Part shown: one piece after another, positions 9,305 through 20,654 of the stretch | How positions within the stretch are numbered: position 1 is the first letter of the stretch | Layout of the letters: each line of letters begins with the position of its first letter | Assembly: GCA_905221605.1 (NCBI GenBank) | Contig: CAJNDS010000792.1 | Span: forward strand, 1 to 64,000 | Reading direction: 5' to 3' | Length of the DNA: 64,000 bases | From: Symbiodinium natans | Taxonomy: Eukaryota; Sar; Dinophyceae; Suessiales; Symbiodiniaceae | Translations under genes and position numbers: made by a program | The notes under the pieces: generated by a model | Database searches by the model: none | Seen by the model: only the letters and a program-made list of their open reading frames with translations | What the model was told of the DNA's origin: nothing

Positions 9305-11107
9305 TGCTTCGCCTTCCAAAACTTTAAGGATTTTAAGGAATTTAGGGGTTTTCCAAATTTTAAAAGGACCACAAAATCCTTAAAATTTTGAAAGCCCGGA
9401 CCTTTCAAAATTTTAAGGATTTTAAGGAATTTAAGGCCTTTTAAATTTCTTAAAATCCTTAAAATCCTTAAAATTTTGAAAGAAAATTAAATTATTTTCC
9501 GGAAAGAGGCAGGCCCATTTAAAATTTTAAAAATCTTAAAAATCCTTAAAATTTTGAAAGCCCGGGCCTTTCAAAATTTTAAGGATTTTAAGGAATTTAA
9601 GGCCTTTTAAATTTCTTAAAAACCTTAAAATCCTTAAAATTTTGAAAGAAAATTAAATCATTTTCCGGAAAGAGGCAGGCCCATTTAAAATTTTAAAAAT
9701 CCTTAAAATCCTTAAAATCCTTAAAAATTTGAAAGGTTGGGGCTTTCAAAATTTTAAGGATTTTAAGGAATTTAAGGCCTTTTAAATTTCTTAAAATCCT
9801 TAAAATCCTTAAAATCCTTAAAATTTTGAAAGAAAATTAAATCATTTTCCGGAAAGAGGCAGGCCCATTTAAAATTTTAAAAATCCTTAAAATCCTTAAA
9901 ATCCTTAAAATTTTGAAAGGTTGGGGCTTTCAAATTTTTAAGGATTTTAAGGAATTTAGCGCCTTTTAAATTTCTTAAAATCCTTAAAATCCTTAAAATT
10001 TTGAAAGAAAATTAAATTATTTTCCGGAAAGAGGCAGGCCCATTTAAAATTTTAAAAATCCTTAAAATCCTTAAAATCCTTAAAATTTTGAAAGGTTGGG
10101 GCTTTCAAAATTTTAAGGATTTTAAGGAATTTAAGGCCTTTTAAATTTCTTAAAAACCTTAAAATCCTTAAAATTTTGAAAGAAAATTAAATTATTTTCC
10201 GGAAAGAGGCAGGCCCATTTAAAATTTTAAAAATCCTTAAAATCCTTAAAATCCTTAAAATTTTGAAAGGTTGGGGCTTTCAAAATTTTAAGGATTTTAA
10301 GGAATTTAAGGCCTTTTAAATTTCTTAAAAACCTTAAAATCCTTAAAATTTGAAAGAAAATTAAATATTTTCCGGAAAGAGGCAGGCCCATTTAAAATTT
10401 TAAAAATCCTTAAAATCCTTAAAATCCTTAAAATTTTGAAAGCCCAGGCCTTTCAAAATTTTAAGGATTTTAAGGAATTTAAGGCCTTTTAAATTTCTTA
10501 AAAAATCCTTAAAATCCTGAAAATTTTGAAAGAAAATTCAATTATTTTCCGGAAAAAGGCAGGCCCATTTAAAATTTTAAAAATCCTTAAAATCCTTAAA
10601 ATCCTTAAAATTTTGAAAGCCCGGCCTTTCAAAATTTTAAGGATTTTAAGGAATTTAAGGCCTTTTAAATTTCTTAAAATCCTTAAAATCCTTAAAATTT
10701 TGAAAGAAAATTAAATTATTTTCCGGAAAGAGGCAGGCCCATTTAAAATTTTAAAAATCCTTAAAATCCTTAAAATCCTTAAAATTTTAAAAGCCCGGGC
10801 CTTTCAAAATTTTAAGGATTTTAAGGAATTTAAGGCCTTTTAAATTTCTTAAAATCCTTAAATTCCTTAAAATCCTTAAAATCCTTAAAATTTTGAAAGA
10901 AAATTAAATCATTTTCGAAAGAGGCAGGCCCATTAAATTTTAACAACCTTAAAAATCCTAACAATCCTTAAAATTTTTGAAGGTTGGGGCTTTCAAAATT
11001 TGTAGGATTGTTAAGGAAATTAAGGCCTTTTAAATTTCTTTAAATCCTTAAATTCCTGAAAATTTTGAAAGAAAATTAAAGATTTTTCCGGGGAAAGGGC
11101 AGACATT

Positions 11108-11186
<79 letters not shown>

Positions 11187-13745
11187 TTTTTCTTTTTTTT
11201 TTTTGTTTTGTTTGCTTTTTTTTTAAAAATCCTTAAAATCCTTAAAATCCTTAAAATTTTGAAAGGTTGGGGCTTTCAAAATTTTAAGGATTTTAAGGAA
11301 TTTAAGGCCTTTTAAATTTCTTAAAATCCTTAAAATCCTTAAGATCCTTAAAATTTTGAAAGCAAATTCAATCATTTTCCGGAAAGAGGCAGGCCCATTT
11401 AAAATTTTAAAAATCCTTAAAATCCTTAAAATCATTAAAATTTTGAAAGGTTGGGGCTTAAAAAATTTTAAGGATTTTAAGGATTAGCCTTTAATTTCTT
11501 AAAAATTCCTTAAAAATCCTTAAAATTTGAAAGAAAAAATGAACTTATTTTCCGGAAAGAGGCAGGCATTTAAATTTTAAAAATGCCTTAAAATCTTTTA
11601 AAACTCTTAAAATTTTGAAAGGTTGGGATTTTCAAAACTTTTCAGGATTTTAAGGATTTAAGGATTTTTAAAATTTTAAATGGGCCTGCCTCTTTCCGGA
11701 GAATAATTTAATTTTCTTTCAAAATTTTAAGGATTTTAAGGATTTTAAGAAATTTAAAAGGCGCTAAATTCCTTAAAATCCTTAAAATTTTGAAAGCCCC
11801 AACCTTTCAAAATTTTAAGGATTTTAAGGATTTTAAGGATTTTTAAATTTTTAAATGGGCCTGCCTCTTTCCGGAAAATGATTTAATTTTCTTTCAAAAA
11901 TTTAAGGATTTTAAGGATTTTAAGGATTTTAAGAAATTTAAAAGGCCTTAAATTCCTTAAAATCCTTAAAATTTTGAAAGCCCCAACCTTTCAAAATTTT
12001 AAGGATTTTAAGGATTTTAAGGATTTTTAAAATTTTAAAAGGGCCTGCCTCTTTCCGGAAAATGATTTAATTTTCTTTCAAAATTTTAAGGATTTTAAGG
12101 ATTTTAAGGATTTTAAGAAATTTACAAGGCGCTAAATTCCTTAAAATCCTTAAAATTTTGAAAGGCCAGGGATGCTTTCAAGGATTTTTAGGATTTTTAA
12201 CGATTTCTTTAAAGGATTTAAAATTTTAAATGGGCCTGCCTCTTTCCGGAAAATGATTCATGTTCTTTCAAAATTTTAAGGGATTTTAAGGATTTAAGGA
12301 TTTTTTTAAGGATTTAAGAAATTAAAAGGCCCCTTAAATTCCTTAAAATCCTTAAAATTTTGAAGGCAGGGACTTTTCAAAAATTTTAAGGATTTAGGTT
12401 TTAAGGATTTAATAAAATTTTAAGGGGCGCCTCATTTCCGGAAAATAATTTAATTTTCTTTCAAAATTTTAAGGATTTTAAGGATTTTAAGAAATTTAAA
12501 AGGCCTTAAATTCCTTAAAATCCTTAAAATTTTGAAAGGCCCGGGCTTTCAAAATTTTAAGGATTTTAAGGATTTTAAGGATTTTACGGATTTTAAGGAT
12601 TTTAAGGATTTTAAGGATTTTAAAGATTTTTAAAATTTTAAATGGGCCTGCCTCTTTCCGGAAAATGATTTAATTTTCTTTCAAAATTTTAAGGATTTTA
12701 AGGATTTTAAGGATTTTAAGGATTTTAAGGATTTTAAGAAATTTAAAAGGCGCTAAATTCCTTAAAATCCTTAAAATTTTGAAAGCCCCAACCTTTCAAA
12801 ATTTTCAGGATTTTAAGGATTTTAAGGATTTTTAAAATATTAAATGGGCCTGCCTCTTTCCGGAAAATAATATAATTTTCTGTCAAAATTTTAAGGATTT
12901 TAAGGATTTTAAGAAATTTAAAAGGCCTTAAATTCCTTAAAATCCTTAAAATTTTGAAAGGCCTGGGCTTTCAAAACTTTAAGGATTTTAAGGATTTTTA
13001 AAATTTTAAATGGGCCTGCTTCTTTCCGGAAAATAATATAATTTTCTTTCAAAATTTTTCAGGATTTTAAGGTTTTTAAGGATTTTAAGAAATTTAAAAG
13101 GCCTTAAATTCCTTAAAATCCTTAAAATTTTGAAAGCCCCAACCTTTCAAAATTTTAAGGATTTTAAGGATTTTAAGGATTTTTAAAATTTTAAATGGGC
13201 CTGCCTCTTTCCGGAAAATAATTTAATTTTCTTTCAAAATTTTAAGGATTTTAAGGATTTTAAGAAATTTAAACGGCCTTAAATTCCTTAAAATCCTTAA
13301 AAATTTGAAAGCCCCAACCTTTCAAAATTTTAAGGATTTTAAGGATTTTAAGGATTTTTAAAATTTTAAATGGGCCTGCCTCTTTCCGGAAAATAATTTA
13401 ATTTTCTTTCAAAATTTCAAGGATTTTAAGGATTTTAAGGATTTTAAGAAATTTAAAAGGCCTTAAATTCCTTAAAATCCTTAAAATTTTGAAAGGCCCG
13501 GGCTTTCAAAATTTTAAGGATTTTAAGGATTTTAAGGATTTTTAAAATTTTAAATGGGCCTGCCTCTTTCCGGAAAATAATTTAATTTTCTTTCAAAATT
13601 TTAAGGATTTTAAGGATTTTAAGAATTTAAAATGCCTTAAATTCCTTAAAATCCTTAAAATATTGAAAGGTCCGGGCTTTCAAAATTTCAAGGGTTTTCA
13701 GGATTTTAAGGATTTTAAAATTTTAAATGGGCCTGACTTTTCCGG
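9305..13745. repeat. AT-rich satellite, about 175-bp unit, with an orientation switch
   Basis: About 25 tandem copies of an AT-rich unit. Each has a GC-richer core (CCGGAAAGAGGCAGGCCC) and flanks made of AAAATCCTT / AAGGATTTT words, so each unit is itself partly palindromic. Core spacing in the left half is 167, 183, 175, 175, 173, 177 and 174 bp. Up to about 11.64 kb the core reads GGAAAGAGGCAGG; after it the reverse complement CCTGCCTCTTTCC, giving a giant inverted repeat. The stretch 11.45-12.45 kb is noisier, with many small indels. Short open frames here are chance products of the repeat. Confidence 0.9.
11111..11224. repeat. Poly-T tract inside the satellite
   Basis: 75 uninterrupted T (11111-11185), then T-rich sequence to 11224. 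It interrupts one satellite unit in the left arm and has no poly-A mirror in the right arm. It could be the poly-A end of a minus-strand retroinsertion or a homopolymer expansion. Confidence 0.9.
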
Positions 13746-13794
13746 AAAATAAATTTATTTTCCAATAGTTTTACTGAGTTTATTTTTTTTATTT

Positions 13795-15255
13795 AAATGG
13801 GCCTGACCCTTTCTGGAAAATACTTGAATATTAGTTTAAAATTTGATAGATTTTAAGGAAACTAGGGGCATTTCAATATTTGGAAAGGCCATGAAGTTGC
13901 ATGGGTACGTTATATTTTTGGATTTTTGTTTGTAATTTTTAGCAAATAAACCATTTAAGTTTTTTTTTGCAATTTTCCTGAAATTCTGAAAGCCTAGGCC
14001 TTACAAGAAAAATAAAGAAAACAGCAACACAAATACTCATTCAAAATATTTAAATGCGCTTCTTAGTCCTTTTAAAAAAGAACATTTTGTTTTGTTAATT
14101 CATAAGGCTTGTAAAAAAAGCCGGAGGTCCGGGGACGAGCGTTAACAAAAGCATTCCCCTTGAATATTTCTCCCGCGAAACTTTTCTCCCGCGAATTTTG
14201 GCGGGAGAAATTCCCGCGAGCTCTCCCTTGAGTTTTTCTGGTTTTCCCGTGGTTTCCCTTTGATGTTTTTTTTGGTTTCCCTTCAGTTTCCCGTGAGAGT
14301 CAAATCTTCCTTTTACTGTTCCCTTGGACTTCCCTTTGAACTTCCCTTGGTTTTCCCTCGGATCCCCTTCGAAATTAAAACGCATCCCGCGAGAAATCTC
14401 GCAAGACTTCAAAAATAAGGGCTTCCTTTTCCCACGGGATTTCCCGCGAAGCAGGCCGTAGGCCCCGAGCTGTGGCTGTAGTCTGCAGGCCCCCGAGCTC
14501 TCTGACTGTAGAGTCTCCAGGCCCCCAAATGGGCCTGACCCTTTCCGGAAAATACTTGAATATTAGTTTAAAATTTGATAGATTTTAAGGAAACTAGGGG
14601 CATTTCAATATTTGGAAAGGCCATGAAGTTCCATGGGTACCTTATATTTTTGGATTTTTGTTTGTAATTTTTAGCAAATAAACCATTTAAGTTTTTTTTG
14701 GCAATTTTCCTGAAATTCTGAAAGCCTAGGCCTTACAAGAAAAATAAAAAAACAGCAACAAAAATACTCATTTAAAATATTTAAATGCGCTTCTTAGTCC
14801 TTTTAAAAAAGAACATTTTGTTTTGTTAATTCATAAGGCTTGTAAAAAAAGCCGGGGGTCCGGGGACGAGCGTTAACAAAAGCATTCCCCTTGAATATTT
14901 CTCCCGCGAAACTTTTCTCCCGCGAATTTTGGCGGGAGAAATTCCCGCGAGCTCTCCCTTGAGTTTTCCTGGTTTTCCCGTGGTTTCCCTTTGATTTTTT
15001 TTTGGTTTCCCTTCAGTTTCCCGTGAGAGTCAAAGCTTCCTTTTACTGTTCCCTTGGACTTCCCTTTGAACTTCCCTTGGTTTTCCCTCGGATCCCCTTC
15101 GAAATTAAAACGCATCCCGCGAGAAATCTCGCAAGACTTCAAAAATAAGGGCTTCCTTTTCCCACGGGATTTCCCGCGAAGCAGGCCGTAGGCCCCGAGC
15201 TGTGGCTGTAGTCTGCAGGCCCCCGAGCTCTCTGACTGTAGTCTCCAGGCCCCCG
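13795..15255. repeat. Tandem duplication of a 732-bp segment
   Basis: Copy 1 is 13795-14526 and copy 2 is 14527-about 15255, nearly identical apart from small indels. Each starts with the AAATGGGCCTGACCCTTTC word related to the neighbouring satellite core, then AT-rich DNA, then a block with palindromic CTCCCGCGAA / TTGGCGGGAG words and repeated TTCCC words. A Lys/Gly-rich minus-strand open frame (14095-14412, 14873-15142) repeats in both copies but differs by a frameshift and looks like low-complexity read-through. Confidence 0.85.
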
Positions 15256-15525
15256 GGCTCTCTCGTTGTCACCAGGGTCCGGGCTGTCTGGCTGTAGTCT
15301 GCAGGCCCCCGAGCTCTCTGACTGTAGAGTCTCCAGGCCTTTGGGCTCGCTGTAGTCACCAGGGTCCCGGGCAGTCTCAGGCCCCCGAGCTCTCTGACTG
15401 TAGTCTCCAGGCCCCCGGTCTCTCTCGCTGTAGTCACCAGGCCCCCGGGCTGTCTGGCTGTAGTCTGCAGGCCCCCGAGCTCTCTGACTGTAGTCTCCAG
15501 CCCCCCGGGCTCTCGTGCTTGCTTG
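15190..15525. repeat. GC-rich minisatellite
   Basis: Imperfect tandem copies of a unit of about 30 bp containing CCCCCGAGCTCTCTGACTG and TGTAGTCTCCAGG, with variants TCTCGCTGTAGTCACC. The same unit appears in single form at the end of the first 732-bp copy (14460-14525), showing that the minisatellite grew from that segment. Confidence 0.8.
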
Positions 15526-16345
15526 GGTTTATATTGTTTTTTACTTAATTAGATTGACTTAAGTAATTGAAATAATTTAAAGAATTTAAGTATCGAAATT
15601 TATTTAAATAATTAAATAACTTAAATATGACGGGCAGGTTTCGGATTTAAATTACTTAAGTTATTTAACTTCGGCCGGGAATTAAATAATGTGAATAATT
15701 TGTAAATAATATCAACAATTTACATAATGTAAATAATTGAAATAGTTTAAATAATTTATATAATTTAAATCCGAAAAGGGGGGGACCACCCCCCCCCTGC
15801 CCCCTAAGACTTAAATAATTCAAATAACTTAAATCCGAAACCTCCCCGTCTTATTTACACTTTTTGAATTATTTAATTCTGGGGAGGGGGGGGGTGGTCC
15901 CCCCCCCGCCCGCCGGATTTAAATCATTTTTCATTATTTAAACTATCTAGATTCTTTAAATCGCCTGGGAATCAAATAATTTCAATTTGAATATGACGGG
16001 CAGGCTTCGGATTTAAAATATTTAAATTATCTAATTCGGCCGGGATTTAAATAATTTAAATAATTTAAACAATTATTTAAGGCTTCGAACGGATTTAAAA
16101 TATTTACATAATTTCAATAATTTCAATAATTTAAATCCGAAAAGGGGGGGGGGGCCACCCGCCCTGCCCCCTAAGGATTAAACAATTTAATTAATTTAAA
16201 TCCGAAACCTCCCCGTCTTATTTAAATTATTTAATTATGTAATTCTGGGGAGGGGGGGTGGTCCCCCCCCCTTTCGGATTTAAATTTTTAAAATTATTAG
16301 ATTGTTTAAAATATTTGAATTATTTAAATTATGGCACGGCTCTAC
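15526..16345. repeat. AT-rich DNA with GC hairpin blocks
   Basis: Stretches of TAAATAATT-like words broken by blocks in which long G runs are followed within a few bases by long C runs (15776-15810, 15881-15915, 16143-16170, 16243-16270). Flanking words AATCCGAAA and TTCGGATTTAAA extend the dyad symmetry, so strong hairpins or cruciforms are expected. No gene is seen. Confidence 0.7.
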
Positions 16346-16740
16346 TGACACATATTCCGCGGAAAGATTGTCATGTTTTTGGTGAAATTTACGAACACTT
16401 ACCCCCCGATAAGCAAGATCTTGGAACCACTCCGCGTACTCAGCCTTTAAGAGTTTAAGGGGGTTTCAAATTCAGGGATACTTATATTTGCTCCTGTAAA
16501 CTTACGAACACTTACCCCCCGATAAGCAAGACTTGGAGCCTGCAGACAACAACAAACAGGTCTGTCGCAAAACCGCGACCATTGATACATACCCCCTGTA
16601 AAAGGGTATGTCGCGTATGTGGGCCGCGGCCCGGTTACAAGCAATTAATATTGGCACGCGGCCATTTGTTTGCAAGAAACAGGGGTCTGCATACCGCAGC
16701 AAAACATAAACACATGATGACGATGCGAACAACTGACTAG
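16346..16740. other. Unrecognised stretch with one direct repeat
   Basis: A 30-bp direct repeat (TTACGAACACTTACCCCCCG onward) occurs at 16389 and again at 16502, 113 bp apart. Nothing else is recognised. Confidence 0.6.
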
Positions 16741-16812
16741 ATGATGAAGATGATGAGGATGAACAAGATCAAGGAGCTGATGAAGATGATGAAGATGATG
16801 AAGATGATGATG
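16741..16812. repeat. ATGAAGATG trinucleotide-type repeat
   Basis: Imperfect (GATGAA)n / (GATGAT)n run directly before the first copy of the segmental duplication. Confidence 0.8.
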
Positions 16813-16904
16813 CTGCTGGGAAAGCTTTATGCAATTGATGCAGTGAAGTTATGCCAGTACAATGAAAGGACTCATGCAGATGAAGAGTGTGATGACAATG
16901 ATGA

Positions 16905-18526
16905 TAGAGCTTTGCGCTTTATTTTGTCACCCCGTCTCCTTGCTTCCTGTCTCTTCTCTTCTTTCCAGTACCCTTCCAGAAAAATGGCATCCTTGTTCTC
17001 TCGCCTCTCTCACTTCCCTTTCCCTTCTCTCTTTCTGTTACTTTTTGACTGATGAACAACAAGAAAGAAACTTGCAGGATAAAACAGTGGCAGGGTAAGC
17101 AGACGTTGCGCGTGGACCTTGCCGTACTTCATCATATCCCTCTTCTCGGCCCATCTCTTCTGCTCCTTTCCTTACTCTTCTCCTTTTCATAATTATTCCT
17201 CTTTAGTTGTTCTTATCTGGAAAAGAAAGAGGGAAGGGAGAGATAAGGGAGGGAGGATAGATAAAGAAGAGTGCCATCTTCTCTGCGCCTTGTTTTGTCT
17301 CTCCCTCTTCTCTATTCATCTCTCTTCTATTCTTTTCTTTGCTGTTCTATTGAAATTGGATTCCCTGTATCTCTCCTCTGTCCTTCTCTCTCGCTCCTCT
17401 TCTCCTGTTCCCCTCTAAACGATTGCTCTTTACAGATAGGTGCCCTCCCGCCTCTTCAGGAAATCTCTTTTCGCTTATTTTGCTTTTTGAAGCGAATAAA
17501 ACAACGGATAAGAGAGGAAAGGGAATGACTAAGTAAAGACAGGAGCTCTTCAATAGGTGCCCTCCTCCTCTTCAGGAAATCTCTTTTCCCTTATTTTGCT
17601 TTTTGAAGCGAAGAAAACAACAGATAAGAAGAGAGGAAAGGGAATGACTAAGTAAAGAGAGGAGCTCTTCAATTTCCCTCCCTATATGTGATGTTACTTT
17701 TCCTTCTTGGGTGGTGCCCTTCTTTCTCCCTTGAAGATGCAGAAAACGATCAGGAAGGGCGCCCGTTCCATCGCCCGTATATAGACAGAGATAAATCATG
17801 AGCATCAGCTGGGTTTGCTGCCGATCCAAAATGGGCGTCCCTTTTAATCGCCTTCTGTGTCTTGAAACGAGCAAAAGGGGCACCCTTACTAAGTGTTTTC
17901 TTGCGGTGTCCCTTTTCTTCGCTTGAAGATGCAGAAAACGATCCAAGAAGGACACCCGTTCCATCGCCCATATATAGACAGAGATAAATCATGAGCATCA
18001 GCTGGGTTTGCTGCCGATCCAAAATGGGCGTCCCTTTTAATCGCTTTCTGTGTCTTGAAATGAGCAAAAGGGGCACCCTTACTAAGTGTTTTTCTTGTGG
18101 TGTCCCTTTTCTTCGCTTGAAGATGCAGAAAACGATCCAAAAAGGACACCCGTTCCATCGCCCATATATAGACAGAGATAGATCATGAGCATCAGCTGGG
18201 TTTGCTGCCGATCCAAAATGGGCGTCCCTTTTAATCGCTTTCTGTGTCTTGAAACGAGCAAAAGGGACACCCTTACTAAGTGTTTTCTTGCGGTGTCCCT
18301 TTTCTTCGCTTGAAGATGCAGAAACGATCCAAAAAGGACACCCGTTCCATCGCCCATATATGGGGAGAGAGAGAAAATCCAAAATGGGCGTCCCTTTTAA
18401 TCGCTTGCTGTGTTTTCAAACGAGCAAAAGGGACACCCTAAGTGCTTTCTTGTGGGGTGTCCCTTTTCTTCGCTTGAAGATGCAGAAAACGATCAAAAAG
18501 GACACCCATTCCATCGCCCATATGTG

Positions 18527-18569
<43 letters not shown>

Positions 18570-19222
18570 TGAGCATCAGCTGGGTTGGCTGCCAATCCAA
18601 AATGGACGTCCCTTTTAATCGCTTTCTGTGTCTTCAAACGAGCAAAAGGGACACCCTAGGTGCTTTCTTGTGGGGTGTCCCTTTTCCTCGCTTGAAGATG
18701 CAGAAAACGATCAAAAAGGACACCCATTCCATCGCCCATATATAGGGAGAAAGAGAGAAATCATGAGCATCAGCTGGGTTGGCTGCCAATCCAAAATGGA
18801 CGTCCCTTTTAATCGCTTTCTGTGTCTTCAAACGAACAAAAGAAAACACTTAGGTTCCTCACTTGAAGGTGCAGAAAACGGCCCAACAAGGACACCCGTT
18901 CCATCGCCCATATATGGAGAGAGAGAGAGAGGGAGAAAGGAAAAAATCATGAGCATCAGCTGGGTTTTCTTACATGTTCATTGTTATTCCTTTTGTTTTT
19001 TCTAACGGAAATGAACAAGAGAAGAGAAAAATAAGAACCAGAGGAAAGATGAAAACGAGCACCATCTTTTCTTTGCCTTATTTTTGCATTTCTCCTGTCC
19101 TCATTTCTCTTCTATTCTTTTCATTGCTCTTCCATTTAGAGTTGCATTCCTGTTGATCTCTCCTCTCTCCTTTCTCTCTCCCTTCTCTTCTCTTGTTCTC
19201 CTTTAAATCTCAAAAACACACA
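16905..19222. repeat. Segmental duplication, copy A
   Basis: Pyrimidine-rich, TCTC-laden DNA closely matching 20655-22619. Offset between copies is about 3752-3754 bp at the left side and 3397 bp at the right side, because copy A has more units of an internal 193-bp tandem repeat. No coding signal is seen: open frames are mostly Leu/Ser-rich read-through of CTTCT words. Confidence 0.85.
17745..18965. repeat. 193-bp tandem repeat (block 1)
   Basis: About six units. The word CATGAGCATCAGCTGGG recurs at about 17797, 17990, 18184, 18568, 18762 and 18948. Each unit also holds CCATCGCCCATATAT, a GAGAGA run of varying length, and CTTCGCTTGAAGATGCAG. Several units end in expanded (GA)n, e.g. 18530-18564. 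Confidence 0.85.
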
Positions 19223-20160
19223 AAAGGAAGCTTCTTTTCCTTGTTGAATGAAGAATGAAAAAAGAAGAAAAGAGATAGGGAAAGAAATTGAAGAGCTCCA
19301 CTGCCTATTGGTTCATTCCATTTCCTCTCTTTCTATGTGTTGTTTTCCTTGTCGTTTCAGAAAGCAAGCAAAATAAGGGCAAGGGGGCTTCCTGAAGAGG
19401 AGAGAGGGCACCTATCTGCGAAGAGGCCTTGTCCTTTTTAAGAATAGAGGGAAAAGGGAACAAGGAAGGGAGAGATGATAGACAAAGAAGAGTGCCATCT
19501 TCTTTGCGCCTTGTTGTGTTCCTCCGTATCCTTGCTTCTTGTCTCCTCTCTTCTGTTCAGTACCCTTCCAGAAAATTAAAATGGCCTCCTTGTTGTCTCT
19601 CCTCTCTCACTTCCCTTTCCCTTCTCTCCTTCTGTTTCCGTTTAACTGACAAAGCACAAGACAGGTATGATAAAGCAGTGGAAGGTAAAGCAGAGGGTGA
19701 CTCCTTGCGCTTGGACCTTGCCGTACTTCATCATGTCCCTCTTCTCGGCCTATCTCTTCTGCTCTTTTCCTTACTCTTCTCCTTTTCATAAATTCTTCCT
19801 CTTTAGTTGTTCTTATTTCGAAAAGAAAGAGGGAAGGGAGAGATAAGGGAGGGAGGATAGATAAAGAAGAGTGCCATCTTCTCAGCGCCTCGTTTTGTCT
19901 CTCCCTCTTCTCTATTCATCTCTCGTCTATTCTTTTCTTTGCTATTCCATTGAAATTGGATTCCTGTTATCTCTCCCCTCTCCTTCTCTCTCGCTCCTCT
20001 TCTCCTGTTCCCCTCTAAATGACAAAAAACACAAGAAAGGAAGAACAAGAGGGGCATGTGTTGCAATAAAGCAGGAAGGGAATTGAAGAGCTCCTCTCGC
20101 TACTTTCTCATGCCCTTTCCTTTCTATCTACCACAATCTACCACACCAAAACACGACTCT
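19223..20160. repeat. Third, diverged copy of part of the segmental duplication
   Basis: 19440-20030 repeats, with many differences, the AAAGAAGAGTGCCATCTTCT and CTTGCCGTACTTCATCAT sections of copies A and B. The remainder is purine- or pyrimidine-rich unique DNA with no gene signal. Confidence 0.65.
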
Positions 20161-20164
20161 CAGC

Positions 20165-20490
20165 TTCCAAATATACTTCATCATGGGGAGAAGGGACATA
20201 CTTCATCACAGACTTGGCCCACAGGGAGAGGGGATATACTTCATCACGCTGCTGGGGGGCTGGATCACAAACATGGCCCACGGGGCGAGGGGACATACTT
20301 CAGCCACAAAGAGAGGGAACCTACTTCATCACGCTGGTGGGATGCTGGATCACAAACCTGGCCTACGGGGAGAGGGGACATGCTTCATCACAAATTTGGC
20401 CCACGGGGAGAGGGGACATACTTCATCACAAATTTGGCCCGCGGGGAGAAGGGACATACTTCATCACAAACTTGGCTCACAGGAGGCGCC
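20165..20490. repeat. Minisatellite of about 38 bp
   Basis: Tandem units built on GGGGAGAGGGGACATACTTC followed by ATCACAAATTTGGCCCAC, with two longer variants containing GGTGGGATGCTGGATCACAA. All three + frames are largely free of stops, giving spurious short ORFs. Confidence 0.8.
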
Positions 20491-20654
20491 AAAATAATCT
20501 AAATAATCTAATTATTCAAACCCATTGGTTCCTCTGGAAACCCAACCATTTAAATAATTTAAAGAATTTAATTATTCAAATACCTGGATTTAAATATTTT
20601 AGTTCTGGGGCGTCCCATCAAAAGGGAATAGGGAGAGACAAGGGAGAGATGATA

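Noticed and set aside
9193-11435. Short Lys/Ile/Leu-rich frames in the AT satellite
   Set aside because: They follow the satellite unit and end at its variants; not genes.
14095-15142. Lys/Gly-rich minus-strand frames in the 732-bp duplication
   Set aside because: Short TTCCC-type words read backwards; the two copies differ by a frameshift and no domain is seen.
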